Shown here piece by piece: positions 23,525 through 31,458 of a stretch of 64,000 nucleotides of DNA (the stretch's first letter is position 1; every line of letters begins with the position of its first letter). The notes beneath the pieces were generated by a model. That model searched no databases. It was not told the DNA's origin and saw only the letters and a program-made list of their open reading frames with translations. The translations under genes and the position numbers were made by a program. Origin of the DNA: Scandinavium sp036495715 (GTDB lineage: Bacteria > Pseudomonadota > Gammaproteobacteria > Enterobacterales > Enterobacteriaceae); contig DASXML010000056.1 in the NCBI GenBank assembly GCA_036495715.1, forward strand, positions 124,001-188,000, read 5' to 3'.

Positions 23525-24589
23525 TCAGACGCTGCCCAGCGCTTCACTGGTGAGAATATTGTTACGACCTAAATGCTTGGCTTCATACAGCGCTTTGTCG
23601 GCCTGAGCGAGTGCGCCCTCAACATCTTCACCCCTCAGCGGCGCAAGCCCGATGCTTACCGTAACGTTAGTGGCCACACTCTGATTAAACATGTGCGGAA
23701 TGTTCAGGTCGTACACTTTCTGCCGAATGCGCTCGGCCGACTGTAAAGCGGCCTCCGCAGTGGTTGAGGTCAGCAAGACCATAAACTCTTCGCCACCGTA
23801 ACGGGCCACAATGTCTCTCGATCGCACGGCGTTGCGGATGGCCGCTGAGACCTGAATCAACGCCTGGTCGCCCATCATATGGCCGTAGTGATCGTTATAG
23901 GCCTTGAAATAATCGATATCGAGAAGCAGCACATAGTGCCCGCTGGCATCCAGCGACAGCAGCGTTTCAAGGCGATTTTGCAGACCACGGCGATTGTAGA
24001 GTCCGGTGAGTGGGTCAAGCATACTCAGATCGGTCAGCGTCTGGCGCTCTTCTAATAGTTTGTACATCAAACCCTGGGCAAAGTTGTCGTTGCGCCTCTG
24101 GATCACACTCTGGATGGAAATCCCCACCACGGGTAGAGCAAAGCAATACACCATGCGCACCCACTGATCGCCATCGCTCAGCACCAGACAAGTAATCAGC
24201 ACCGGCAAAGAATGAAAGGTAAAGGCGATGATATTATTAGAAAAAGCAATTGCACCGACAAACAATACGCTTAATAAGGCGATAACCAGATAGTTAAAAT
24301 TAGCCTGATGCATTAAGGGCAGTTTTATGGCGATATGCCATGCCCACAGGCAGCCAAACAAAATGGAGATGCCTGGAATATTGATTTTTTTCTCCGCCCA
24401 GGTCCAGTGACCCACTAACAATACCGCACTGGTGAAGATGATAAGCAGCAGCGGAAGGGTGATCGCTGAAACGTGATACATCGGGCTCAGCATCGAAAAT
24501 AGCGATGAGGCTAAATTAAGGAACAAAAAAAGGCGTAACGAAAATTGATATTTTTTTATGCGTAACGAACGCCAGGATTGTGATGTCAT
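23525..24589 (-). CDS. Membrane-bound diguanylate cyclase (GGDEF)
   Basis: A 354-aa protein with six or so membrane helices in residues 20-165 and a C-terminal GGDEF domain (about 185-350). The active-site motif is GGEEF (265-269), consistent with cyclase activity making c-di-GMP from two GTP. A feedback I-site RxxD (RSRD, 256-259) lies five residues before it. LDIDYFKAYND supplies a metal ligand. There is no EAL domain. Its position beside fhuF resembles Salmonella STM4551, and E. coli K-12 lacks it here. It lies between two Fur-boxed genes, but its own 5' region shows no clear Fur box. Confidence 0.92.
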   Translation of the reverse strand: MTSQSWRSLRIKKYQFSLRLFLFLNLASSLFSMLSPMYHVSAITLPLLLIIFTSAVLLVGHWTWAEKKINIPGISILFGCLWAWHIAIKLPLMHQANFNYLVIALLSVLFVGAIAFSNNIIAFTFHSLPVLITCLVLSDGDQWVRMVYCFALPVVGISIQSVIQRRNDNFAQGLMYKLLEERQTLTDLSMLDPLTGLYNRRGLQNRLETLLSLDASGHYVLLLDIDYFKAYNDHYGHMMGDQALIQVSAAIRNAVRSRDIVARYGGEEFMVLLTSTTAEAALQSAERIRQKVYDLNIPHMFNQSVATNVTVSIGLAPLRGEDVEGALAQADKALYEAKHLGRNNILTSEALGSV

Positions 24590-24784
24590 GTCAGGAAATC
24601 ATTATTTATTGTGTGATTGCAGAAATGCTAACCATCAGGAATGACAAGTTTCACGCGGGAACGCGTCGCGAGAATATATCAGGAACACTAATCTATTGAT
24701 TTAACCCGCACAACTTATCACCTTGCAGCAACACTGTCACTCGCATGAAAGTAAAGAGCGCAACGGTCTTTGGCATTCACTTGC

Positions 24785-24824
24785 AAATGATAAGAATTAT
24801 CATATGATATTGGTTATCATTATC
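24785..24824. promoter_or_regulatory. Tandem Fur boxes upstream of yjjZ
   Basis: Two partly adjoining sites: AAATGATAAGAATTATCAT (24785-24803) and GATATTGGTTATCATTATC (24806-24824). The second matches 16 of 19 consensus bases. They lie 18 bp before the yjjZ start. E. coli yjjZ is a known Fur target. Confidence 0.8.
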
Positions 24825-24842
24825 GATTTGAGAGCGAAAACC

Positions 24843-25082
24843 ATGTTGCAAAGGGCGTTAGGCAGTGGGTGGGGTGTACTGATTCCTGGAGTGCTGTTGA
24901 GCGTATTGGGCTTTGCGGGTTTATCAGCAGATATCTGGCGAGGTCTGATTGTTCTGGGGTTGTTGCTTTCTGGCATCATGATTTGGCACCGTCAGCTACG
25001 TCACTTCGTGCTGTTGCCATCGGCATTTGCATTGATCGGTGGGATGATGCTGGTAATGATGAATTTAAAGCTGATGGGGTAA
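24843..25082 (+). CDS. yjjZ: DUF1435 membrane protein YjjZ
   Basis: A 79-aa hydrophobic protein matching E. coli YjjZ (DUF1435). MLQRALGSGWGVLIPG opens it, and RQLRHFVLLPSAFALIGGMM follows. Three hydrophobic helices are visible. ATG 24843 is chosen on family length; the frame opens earlier at 24723, but that would read through the tandem Fur boxes. The function is unknown, and iron-regulated expression is supported by the Fur sites. Confidence 0.85.
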   Translation: MLQRALGSGWGVLIPGVLLSVLGFAGLSADIWRGLIVLGLLLSGIMIWHRQLRHFVLLPSAFALIGGMMLVMMNLKLMG

Positions 25083-25124
25083 CGCGAAAAACAAGGAGAG
25101 AAGAACAGAGAGAGATAAGAATGC

Positions 25125-25210
25125 TGGTGCGAGGGGGGGGACTCGAACCCCCACATCCTAAGGACACTAACACCTGAAGCTAGCGCGTCTACCAATTCCG
25201 CCACCTTCGC
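25125..25210 (-). tRNA. leuV: tRNA-Leu (CAG), copy 1
   Basis: Class II tRNA with the leuQPV consensus: acceptor GCGAAGG, anticodon loop CTTCAGGTG with anticodon CAG, T-loop GTTCGAGTC and encoded CCA. Its long variable arm (TGTCCTTAGGATG) is one base shorter than in the two copies upstream, giving 86 nt. It is last in a three-gene minus-strand array. The gene symbol follows the E. coli leuQPV order. Confidence 0.93.
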
Positions 25211-25240
25211 ACAGAAATCTTATCTTGATATTGCCCTCGT

Positions 25241-25327
25241 TGGTGCGAGGGGGGGGACTTGAACCCCCACGTCCGTTAAGACACTAACACCTGAAGCTAG
25301 CGCGTCTACCAATTCCGCCACCGTCGC
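25241..25327 (-). tRNA. leuP: tRNA-Leu (CAG), copy 2
   Basis: 87-nt class II tRNA with acceptor GCGACGG, anticodon CAG, T-loop GTTCAAGTC and encoded CCA. The middle gene of the array. The variable arm reads TGTCTTAACGGACG. Confidence 0.95.
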
Positions 25328-25355
25328 CCAGTGTGAGCAATATCTACGTAGTATA

Positions 25356-25442
25356 TGGTGCGAGGGGGGGGACTTGAACCCCCACGTCCGTAAGGACACT
25401 AACACCTGAAGCTAGCGCGTCTACCAATTCCGCCACCGTCGC
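25356..25442 (-). tRNA. leuQ: tRNA-Leu (CAG), copy 3
   Basis: 87-nt class II tRNA with acceptor GCGACGG, anticodon CAG and encoded CCA, nearest the promoter. The variable arm TGTCCTTACGGACG is that of the E. coli genes. Confidence 0.95.
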
Positions 25443-25483
25443 ATACCATCGACTCTTAAAAAGAATCGCTACTACGGAGGCGC

Positions 25484-25511
25484 ATTCTAGTGGTTTTCGG
25501 GTTTTCGTCAA
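25484..25511 (-). promoter_or_regulatory. leuQPV promoter
   Basis: On the minus strand TTGACG, a 16-bp spacer and TAGAAT are followed by the GC-rich discriminator GCGCCTCCG. This is the form of a growth-rate- and ppGpp-controlled stable-RNA promoter. It lies 42 bp before the first tRNA. Confidence 0.75.
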
Positions 25512-25627
25512 CAGTTAATTGCACCAGACTTTTCCGAACGCTGTAAAAGTGCGCGCTTTATCGACAGGTTAGAGAAGGGGATGGGGAGAACGCCCACAGG
25601 TCAGAGTCTGCGGGCGACGCAAAACGA

Positions 25628-26656
25628 TTATTTTTTCGCCTGACGGGTCATGACCGTACGGTAAACTTTAAAGCGGCCCGTCTGGGCGAGCACTTCGTGG
25701 AAGCCGAAGATTTCATCCAGTACTTTTGGATACGGCAGGAAGGCGTTAGCCACAATGCGCAGTTCACCGCCGGTGCCCAGATGGCGAACAGCGCCACGGA
25801 TCAGCTGCTGTGCCGCTTCGAGGCTGGTTTGCAGCCCGTCATGGAATGGCGGGTTGGAAATGATCATATCAAAGCGTCCGGTCACGTCTGAGAAGACGTT
25901 ACTGGCGAAGACTTCGCCTTCCAGCCCGTTAGCGGCAAGCGTTGCGCGGCTGGCTTCTATCGCTGGCGCGCTGACGTCGCAAAGCGTCAGGCGGACTTTC
26001 GGCGAATGGCTCGCCAGCACGGTCGCCAGCACACCAGCGCCGCAGCCGACATCCAGCACTTTGCCTTTGGTGTGCGGCGTCAGGGTGTTAACCAGCAACT
26101 GACTGCCGACATCCAGACCATCGCGGCTGAACACACCCGGCAGCGTTTTGATGGTCAGGTCATTAAGCTGGTACTCACCCCAGGCGCTTTCGGCGTCGAA
26201 CGACGGCTGCTTTTCAAGACGACCGTGATACAGACCACAGCGACGCGCGCTGTCCACTTTGTTCAGCGGGGCGAATTCAGCCAGCATTTGCTCGGCGCTA
26301 CGCACGCCGCTGCGGTTTTCGCCGACGACAAAAATATCGATACCCACCGGCATCAGCGATAAAATGTTGGTCAGCTGATACAGCGCTTCGGGCTTGTTTT
26401 TCGGCCAGTAGTAAATCAACGTATCGCATTCAGCAACGTCAGCCGCTTCCGCTGTCAGGCTAAAGCGGACGTTTTCGCCCATCTGGCGGCTCAGCACCTG
26501 CCAGTGGTGATATTGTTGCGTATGAGCGCGGCTAAACGCGGTCTCCAGACGTGCGGGCAGGTCATCCTGCAGATCACCGGCAAACAGAATGCGGCTTTGT
26601 TCGAAATCATCACTGTGGCGCAGCAAGACTTCACTTGCCGGAGATAAAGCAGACAT
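25628..26656 (-). CDS. rsmC: 16S rRNA m2G1207 methyltransferase RsmC
   Basis: A 342-aa SAM-dependent methyltransferase (E. coli RsmC 343 aa) that methylates G1207 of 16S rRNA in the small subunit. It has duplicated Rossmann domains: an inactive N-terminal half and a C-terminal catalytic half with the SAM motif VLDVGCGAGVLATVLA and the NPPFHDG catalytic loop. It is divergent from holD across an ERIC-type repeat. Confidence 0.95.
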   Translation of the reverse strand: MSALSPASEVLLRHSDDFEQSRILFAGDLQDDLPARLETAFSRAHTQQYHHWQVLSRQMGENVRFSLTAEAADVAECDTLIYYWPKNKPEALYQLTNILSLMPVGIDIFVVGENRSGVRSAEQMLAEFAPLNKVDSARRCGLYHGRLEKQPSFDAESAWGEYQLNDLTIKTLPGVFSRDGLDVGSQLLVNTLTPHTKGKVLDVGCGAGVLATVLASHSPKVRLTLCDVSAPAIEASRATLAANGLEGEVFASNVFSDVTGRFDMIISNPPFHDGLQTSLEAAQQLIRGAVRHLGTGGELRIVANAFLPYPKVLDEIFGFHEVLAQTGRFKVYRTVMTRQAKK

Positions 26657-26703
26657 AAAGAGTATTCCTCAATTAACGACGGCAGGATTATACACATTTA
26701 TAG

Positions 26704-26824
26704 CCGTCATACTTCAAGTTGCAGGTGCGTTAGCTGCATTTGTTTGCCCTGGTCACAGAGTTATCTATGCTCCCAGGGACGCACAAATTTGCTGCCTTCC
26801 TGCACCTCGAATTATCTTGGGTAT
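26704..26824. repeat. ERIC-type intergenic repeat 1
   Basis: An imperfect inverted repeat: TCATACTTCAAGTTGCAGGTGCG at the left mirrors GCCTTCCTGCACCTCGAATTAT at the right, and the centre GCCCTGGTCACAGAG/CTCCCAGGGACGC forms the inner stem. This is the ERIC/IRU pattern, somewhat diverged. It lies between rsmC and holD and would be transcribed only in the holD leader. Confidence 0.75.
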
Positions 26825-26909
26825 GCTGAGTGTCTGCCTCCTCGCTTTATTGGCGCAAGTTCGTCGAATTTGCTATATTTCCGCGCCTGACAGACAGGAG
26901 AAACCCGCG

Positions 26910-27323
26910 ATGACATCCCGACGAGACTGGCAACTACAGCAACTGGGCATAACCCAGTGGTCTTTGCGTCGCCCCTCGGTTTTACAGGGCGAAATCGCTA
27001 TCTCGCTGCCTGAACATATTCGTCTGGTGATGGTGGCCGAAACGCTGCCGCTGCTGACCGACCCGCTGATGAACGATATTCTGCGTGCGTTAGCCGTCAC
27101 GCCGGATCAGGTGTTACAGCTCACGCCGGACCGTGTTGCGATGCTGCCGGAAGGGGGGCGCTGTAACAGCTGGCGTCTTGGTGACGGCGAATCGGTGGCG
27201 CTGGAAGGTGCTCAGGTCGCTAGCCCGACATTCGAACAATTACAGTCCAGCGCGGTGGCCCGTGCTGAACTCTGGCGACAAATTTGCGCTCATGAACACG
27301 ATTTCTTCCCTAAGCCAGACTGA
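26910..27323 (+). CDS. holD: DNA polymerase III psi subunit HolD
   Basis: A 137-aa protein, the length of E. coli HolD. Psi joins chi to the clamp-loader complex and so links it to SSB. The N-terminus MTSRRDWQLQQLGITQW and the C-terminus EHDFFPKPD are conserved. ATG 26910 follows CAGGAG. The frame is open further upstream, but that portion covers the repeat element. Its 3' end overlaps rimI by 32 nt. Confidence 0.95.
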   Translation: MTSRRDWQLQQLGITQWSLRRPSVLQGEIAISLPEHIRLVMVAETLPLLTDPLMNDILRALAVTPDQVLQLTPDRVAMLPEGGRCNSWRLGDGESVALEGAQVASPTFEQLQSSAVARAELWRQICAHEHDFFPKPD

Positions 27324-27738
27324 TTTACCGCGCGCTTTACAGATTGAGCAGCGCGCGCACGCTTTTCCGTGGAGCGAGCAGACGCTTGCCAGTAATCAGG
27401 GCGAGCGCTATCTCAACCTGCAACTGGCGGTTGACGGCGAAATGGCGGCATTTGCCATCACTCAAATTGTGCTCGATGAGGCCACGCTGTTTAATATTGC
27501 CGTCGATCCGGCGCATCAGCGCAAAGGACTCGGGCGTGAACTGCTCGAACAGGTTATCGACGAAGTCGAAAAACGCGGCGTGGTCACGTTATGGCTGGAA
27601 GTGCGCGCCTCGAACGCCGCCGCCATTGCCTTGTATGAAAGCATAGGCTTCAACGAGGCAACGATTCGCCGCAATTATTATCCGACTGCCGATGGGCGTG
27701 AAGACGCTCTCATTATGGCACTGCCAATTAGTATGTAA
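27292..27738 (+). CDS. rimI: Ribosomal protein S18 N-alpha-acetyltransferase RimI
   Basis: A 148-aa GNAT enzyme equal in length to E. coli RimI. It acetylates the N-terminal alanine of ribosomal protein S18 with acetyl-CoA. The CoA-binding loop is QRKGLGRELL. The C-terminal NAAAIALYESIGFNEATIRRNYYPT is conserved. The start at ATG 27292 lies within the holD 3' end, as in E. coli. Confidence 0.95.
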   Translation: MNTISSLSQTDLPRALQIEQRAHAFPWSEQTLASNQGERYLNLQLAVDGEMAAFAITQIVLDEATLFNIAVDPAHQRKGLGRELLEQVIDEVEKRGVVTLWLEVRASNAAAIALYESIGFNEATIRRNYYPTADGREDALIMALPISM

Positions 27739-27752
27739 GACAAGGGTTTACG

Positions 27753-28433
27753 ATGAAGATGTGGGACTGGATTTTCTTTGATGCCGACGAAACGCTGTTT
27801 ACTTTCGATTCGTTCAGCGGCTTACAGCGGATGTTTCTTGATTATAGCGTGACCTTCACCGCTGAAGATTTCCAGGACTATCAGGCCGTTAACAAGCCGT
27901 TGTGGGTCGATTATCAGAACGGGGCCATCAGTTCGCTCCAGCTACAGCATCAGCGCTTTGAGGGCTGGGCTTCACGTCTTAACGTGAATGCGGGCGACCT
28001 CAATGAGGCGTTTATGAATGCGATGGCGGAGATTTGCGCGCCGCTGCCGGGGGCGATGTCACTGCTCAATTCCCTGAAAGGGAAAGTAAAAATGGGCATC
28101 ATCACCAACGGTTTCACGGCGTTGCAGCAAATCCGCCTTGAGCGTACTGGTCTGCGTGAACACTTTGATTTATTGATTATTTCCGAAGAAGTCGGTGTGG
28201 CTAAACCGGATGCGAGAATTTTTGATTATGCACTGGACCTGGCGGGCAATCCCGACCGTTCACGGGTGCTGATGGTGGGCGATACCGCCGAGTCAGATAT
28301 TCGCGGTGGTGTGAACGCTGGACTCGCAACCTGCTGGCTGAACGCACATCAGCAAACGCTGCCTGCGGATCTCAAACCGACCTGGACCGTGACATCACTT
28401 GCCGAGCTGGAGCAACTCCTGTGTAAACATTGA
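27753..28433 (+). CDS. yjjG: HAD-family pyrimidine nucleotidase YjjG
   Basis: A 226-aa HAD phosphatase (E. coli YjjG 225 aa). It hydrolyses dUMP, dTMP and UMP and protects against non-canonical pyrimidine nucleotides. HAD motif I is FFDADETLF (nucleophile and general-acid Asp), motif II IITNG, motif III around VAKPDARIF, and motif IV GDTAESDI. It follows rimI by 14 bp and is probably part of the holD-rimI-yjjG unit. Confidence 0.95.
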   Translation: MKMWDWIFFDADETLFTFDSFSGLQRMFLDYSVTFTAEDFQDYQAVNKPLWVDYQNGAISSLQLQHQRFEGWASRLNVNAGDLNEAFMNAMAEICAPLPGAMSLLNSLKGKVKMGIITNGFTALQQIRLERTGLREHFDLLIISEEVGVAKPDARIFDYALDLAGNPDRSRVLMVGDTAESDIRGGVNAGLATCWLNAHQQTLPADLKPTWTVTSLAELEQLLCKH

Positions 28434-28524
28434 TTGTCAGTCCCCGCCTTACGGGTAAAATAGCCGCATTTTTCGTATTCAACATGCGTGGCGAGTGGCC
28501 GCGTTTACTTAAGAAGAATTGACT

Positions 28525-30114
28525 ATGACGTTGTCTCCTTATCTGCAAGAGGTGGCGAAACGCCGCACTTTTGCCATCATCTCTCACCCGGATGCCGGTA
28601 AGACCACCATCACTGAAAAAGTGCTGTTGTTCGGACAGGCAATCCAAACCGCCGGGACCGTAAAAGGCCGTGGCTCCAGCCAGCATGCGAAATCTGACTG
28701 GATGGAGATGGAAAAACAGCGTGGAATTTCGATAACCACTTCTGTCATGCAATTTCCGTATCACGACTGCCTGGTGAACCTGCTGGACACCCCGGGCCAC
28801 GAAGACTTCTCTGAAGATACCTATCGTACCCTGACCGCGGTTGACTGCTGTCTGATGGTTATCGATGCCGCGAAAGGCGTCGAAGACCGTACGCGCAAAC
28901 TGATGGAAGTTACCCGTCTGCGTGATACGCCGATCCTGACGTTCATGAACAAACTCGACCGTGACATCCGCGATCCAATGGAAGTGCTGGATGAAGTTGA
29001 GCGTGAGCTGAAAATTGCCTGTGCGCCCATCACCTGGCCCATCGGTTGCGGCAAGCTGTTCAAGGGTGTTTACCATCTTTATAAAGATGAAACCTATCTG
29101 TACCAGACCGGTAAAGGCCACACCATTCAGGACGTGCGTATCGTAAAAGGGTTGAACAATCCTGAACTCGATACGGCGGTCGGCGACGATCTCGCGGCCC
29201 AGCTACGTGGTGAGCTGGAACTGGTGCAGGGCGCTTCGAATGAGTTCGATCATGAGCTGTTCCTCGCCGGTGAAATCACGCCTGTGTTCTTCGGGACTGC
29301 GTTGGGTAACTTCGGCGTAGATCATATGCTTGATGGTCTTATCGACTGGGCGCCAGCGCCGATGCCGCGCAAATCCGATACCCGTGAAGTGGAAGCGAAA
29401 GAAGAGAAGTTCTCCGGTTTCGTCTTTAAAATTCAGGCCAACATGGACCCGAAACACCGTGACCGCGTGGCGTTCATGCGTGTGGTGTCCGGTAAATATG
29501 AAAAAGGCATGAAGCTGCGCCAGGTGCGAACCGGTAAAGACGTGGTGATTTCTGATGCGCTGACCTTCATGGCGGGCGACCGTTCCCACGTTGAAGAAGC
29601 TTATCCGGGCGACATCATCGGTCTGCATAACCACGGCACCATTCAGATTGGCGACACCTTCACCCAGGGTGAAATGATGAAGTTCACCGGCATTCCGAAC
29701 TTTGCCCCTGAGCTGTTCCGTCGTATTCGTCTGCGCGATCCGTTGAAGCAGAAACAGCTGCTCAAAGGGCTGGTTCAGCTTTCCGAAGAGGGCGCGGTGC
29801 AGGTGTTCCGTCCGATTGCCAACAACGATCTGATCGTCGGCGCGGTCGGTGTGCTGCAGTTCGACGTGGTCGTTGCGCGTCTGAAAAGCGAGTACAACGT
29901 CGAAGCCATTTACGAATCAGTGAACGTCGCCACGGCCCGTTGGGTTGAGAGCAACGACGTGAAGAAATTCGAAGAATTTAAGCGTAAGAACGAAATACAG
30001 CTGGCGCTGGATGGCGGTGACAACCTCACCTACATCGCCCCGACGATGGTTAACCTTAACCTGACTCAGGAACGTTACCCTGAGGTTCAGTTCCGCAAAA
30101 CACGCGAGCATTAA
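28525..30114 (+). CDS. prfC: Peptide chain release factor 3 (PrfC)
   Basis: A 529-aa translational GTPase, the same length as E. coli RF3. It removes RF1/RF2 from the ribosome after peptide release. G1 is HPDAGKTT, the effector loop includes RGISITTSVM, G3 is DTPGHEDF and G4 is NKLD. ATG 28525 (MTLSPYL) is the family start; a TTG two codons earlier is less likely. A strong hairpin follows the stop codon. Confidence 0.96.
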   Translation: MTLSPYLQEVAKRRTFAIISHPDAGKTTITEKVLLFGQAIQTAGTVKGRGSSQHAKSDWMEMEKQRGISITTSVMQFPYHDCLVNLLDTPGHEDFSEDTYRTLTAVDCCLMVIDAAKGVEDRTRKLMEVTRLRDTPILTFMNKLDRDIRDPMEVLDEVERELKIACAPITWPIGCGKLFKGVYHLYKDETYLYQTGKGHTIQDVRIVKGLNNPELDTAVGDDLAAQLRGELELVQGASNEFDHELFLAGEITPVFFGTALGNFGVDHMLDGLIDWAPAPMPRKSDTREVEAKEEKFSGFVFKIQANMDPKHRDRVAFMRVVSGKYEKGMKLRQVRTGKDVVISDALTFMAGDRSHVEEAYPGDIIGLHNHGTIQIGDTFTQGEMMKFTGIPNFAPELFRRIRLRDPLKQKQLLKGLVQLSEEGAVQVFRPIANNDLIVGAVGVLQFDVVVARLKSEYNVEAIYESVNVATARWVESNDVKKFEEFKRKNEIQLALDGGDNLTYIAPTMVNLNLTQERYPEVQFRKTREH

Positions 30115-30121
30115 TCCCCTC

Positions 30122-30152
30122 CAGAGCACGGCCCACGCCGTGCTCTGTCATT
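30122..30152 (+). terminator. prfC terminator
   Basis: An 11-bp perfect stem, CAGAGCACGGC/GCCGTGCTCTG with loop CCAC, is followed by TCATTTT. Confidence 0.75.
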
Positions 30153-30449
30153 TTCCCTCCCTGTTGATTCCCTTGCAGAAAGTTCTTAAATGAGCCCGCT
30201 CGCGCTTTGAAAGGCTACTTTTTAGCCGTTTGGCCGCGCGAGTTGAAAATTGTTGGCTATATTTAACAAAGCGATGACAAATGCACTGGATTAATCAGCT
30301 GTGAAATACATTTTCCCAAGCTTGTTAGCCTACTGCGATTGTCTATCTCGATATTAATAACTGTTAAATTGCGGTGATATTCACCCCTACAGCAATGCGA
30401 TCATGAAGATCGCCTGAGCTCAAATTCTGAGCAAACTACAGGAATCGAA
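30153..30449 (+). promoter_or_regulatory. osmY upstream region
   Basis: About 297 bp without a gene. E. coli osmY is driven by sigma-S from an extensively regulated promoter, and this stretch is in the same position. I do not assign a -10 element with certainty. A ribosome site AGGA lies before ATG 30450. Confidence 0.4.
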
Positions 30450-31061
30450 ATGATGACAAGCCAAAAGATGTCCAAAACGCTGCTGGCGGTAATGCTGGGT
30501 ACGGCAATCGTGAGTGGTTCTGCGTTGGCAGAAACGACCATGGATAAAACTGAATCCGCGGCTGACAGTGCCGGACAGAAAGTTGACAGCTCAATGAGCA
30601 AAGTCGGCAACTTTATGGATGACAGCAGCATCACGGCGAAAGTGAAAGCCGCGCTGGTCGATCATGATTCAATTAAGAGCACCGATATTTCGGTCAAAAC
30701 CGATGACAAAGTGGTCACCCTGAGCGGTTTCGTTGAAAGCCAGGCCCAGGCTGAGCAAGCGGTCAGCGTCGCTAAAGGCGTTGAGGGCGTGTCCTCGGTG
30801 AGCGATAAGCTCCATGTCCGTGACGGCAAATCCGACGGCGTGCAGGGCTACGCGGGCGACACCGCGACCACCAGTGAAATCAAAGCCAAACTGCTTGCAG
30901 ATGACATCGTTCCGTCACGCAAAGTGAAAGTGGAAACCACCGACGGCGTGGTGCAGCTTTCCGGCATGGTTGATTCGTCAGCGCAAAGTGCACGCGCTGA
31001 GAGCATCGCCAAAGCAGTTGATGGCGTAAAAAGTGTGAAGAACGACCTCAAAGTTAAATAA
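30450..31061 (+). CDS. osmY: Periplasmic BON-domain protein OsmY
   Basis: A 203-aa protein close to E. coli OsmY (201 aa). A signal peptide ends at SALA (about residue 27). Two BON domains follow (about 55-125 and 135-203), each with the motif VxLSGxV (VVTLSGFVES and VVQLSGMVDS). OsmY is a periplasmic, sigma-S- and salt-induced chaperone-like protein. A hairpin CCCCGGC-gatg-GCCGGGG at 31082-31099 follows the gene, without a T-run. Confidence 0.95.
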   Translation: MMTSQKMSKTLLAVMLGTAIVSGSALAETTMDKTESAADSAGQKVDSSMSKVGNFMDDSSITAKVKAALVDHDSIKSTDISVKTDDKVVTLSGFVESQAQAEQAVSVAKGVEGVSSVSDKLHVRDGKSDGVQGYAGDTATTSEIKAKLLADDIVPSRKVKVETTDGVVQLSGMVDSSAQSARAESIAKAVDGVKSVKNDLKVK

Positions 31062-31173
31062 ATCAGTTCTGAGACATTCTTCCCCGGCGATGGCCGGGGA
31101 GACGAGTCTGTCGTTTTGAGTGCCTGAGCGTTCATCAAAGCGGACGACATTTCACTATGGTAAGGAGAATCGT

Positions 31174-31335
31174 ATGTTTCGTTGGGGCATAATCTTTCTG
31201 GTAATCGCGTTAATTGCCGCCGCGCTTGGTTTTGGTGGTCTGGCCGGTACGGCAGCGGGCGCAGCAAAAATTGTCTTTATCGTCGGTATTATTCTGTTCC
31301 TGGTCAGTCTGTTCATGGGACGCCGGCGTCCATAG
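31174..31335 (+). CDS. ytjA: DUF1328 small membrane protein YtjA
   Basis: A 53-aa protein, the length of E. coli YtjA, with two hydrophobic helices and a basic end (GRRRP). The family motif is LGFGGLAGTAAGAAKI. TAAGGAG precedes ATG 31174. The function is unknown; in E. coli it is stress-associated together with osmY. Confidence 0.92.
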   Translation: MFRWGIIFLVIALIAAALGFGGLAGTAAGAAKIVFIVGIILFLVSLFMGRRRP

Positions 31336-31365
31336 CGGCACAAGTGACGTTAAATTTTCGTAACA

Positions 31366-31389
31366 AAAGCCAGTCTTCGGACTGGCTTT
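31366..31389 (+). terminator. Terminator after ytjA
   Basis: AAAGCCAGTC-ttcg-GACTGGCTTT is a 10-bp stem with a stable TTCG tetraloop. Confidence 0.8.
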
Positions 31390-31458
31390 ATCAGTTTAAG
31401 AGAATCCTTATCTGCGTTATGGTGACGTCATAAAGCAATCAAAAAACGGGAAAGCAGT

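Noticed and set aside
24723..24842. Upstream extension of yjjZ
   Set aside because: It would translate the tandem Fur boxes; the family starts at MLQRALGSGWG.
25125..25442. Three regularly spaced near-identical units resembling a CRISPR-like or satellite repeat
   Set aside because: Each unit folds as a complete class II tRNA-Leu with CAG anticodon and encoded CCA.
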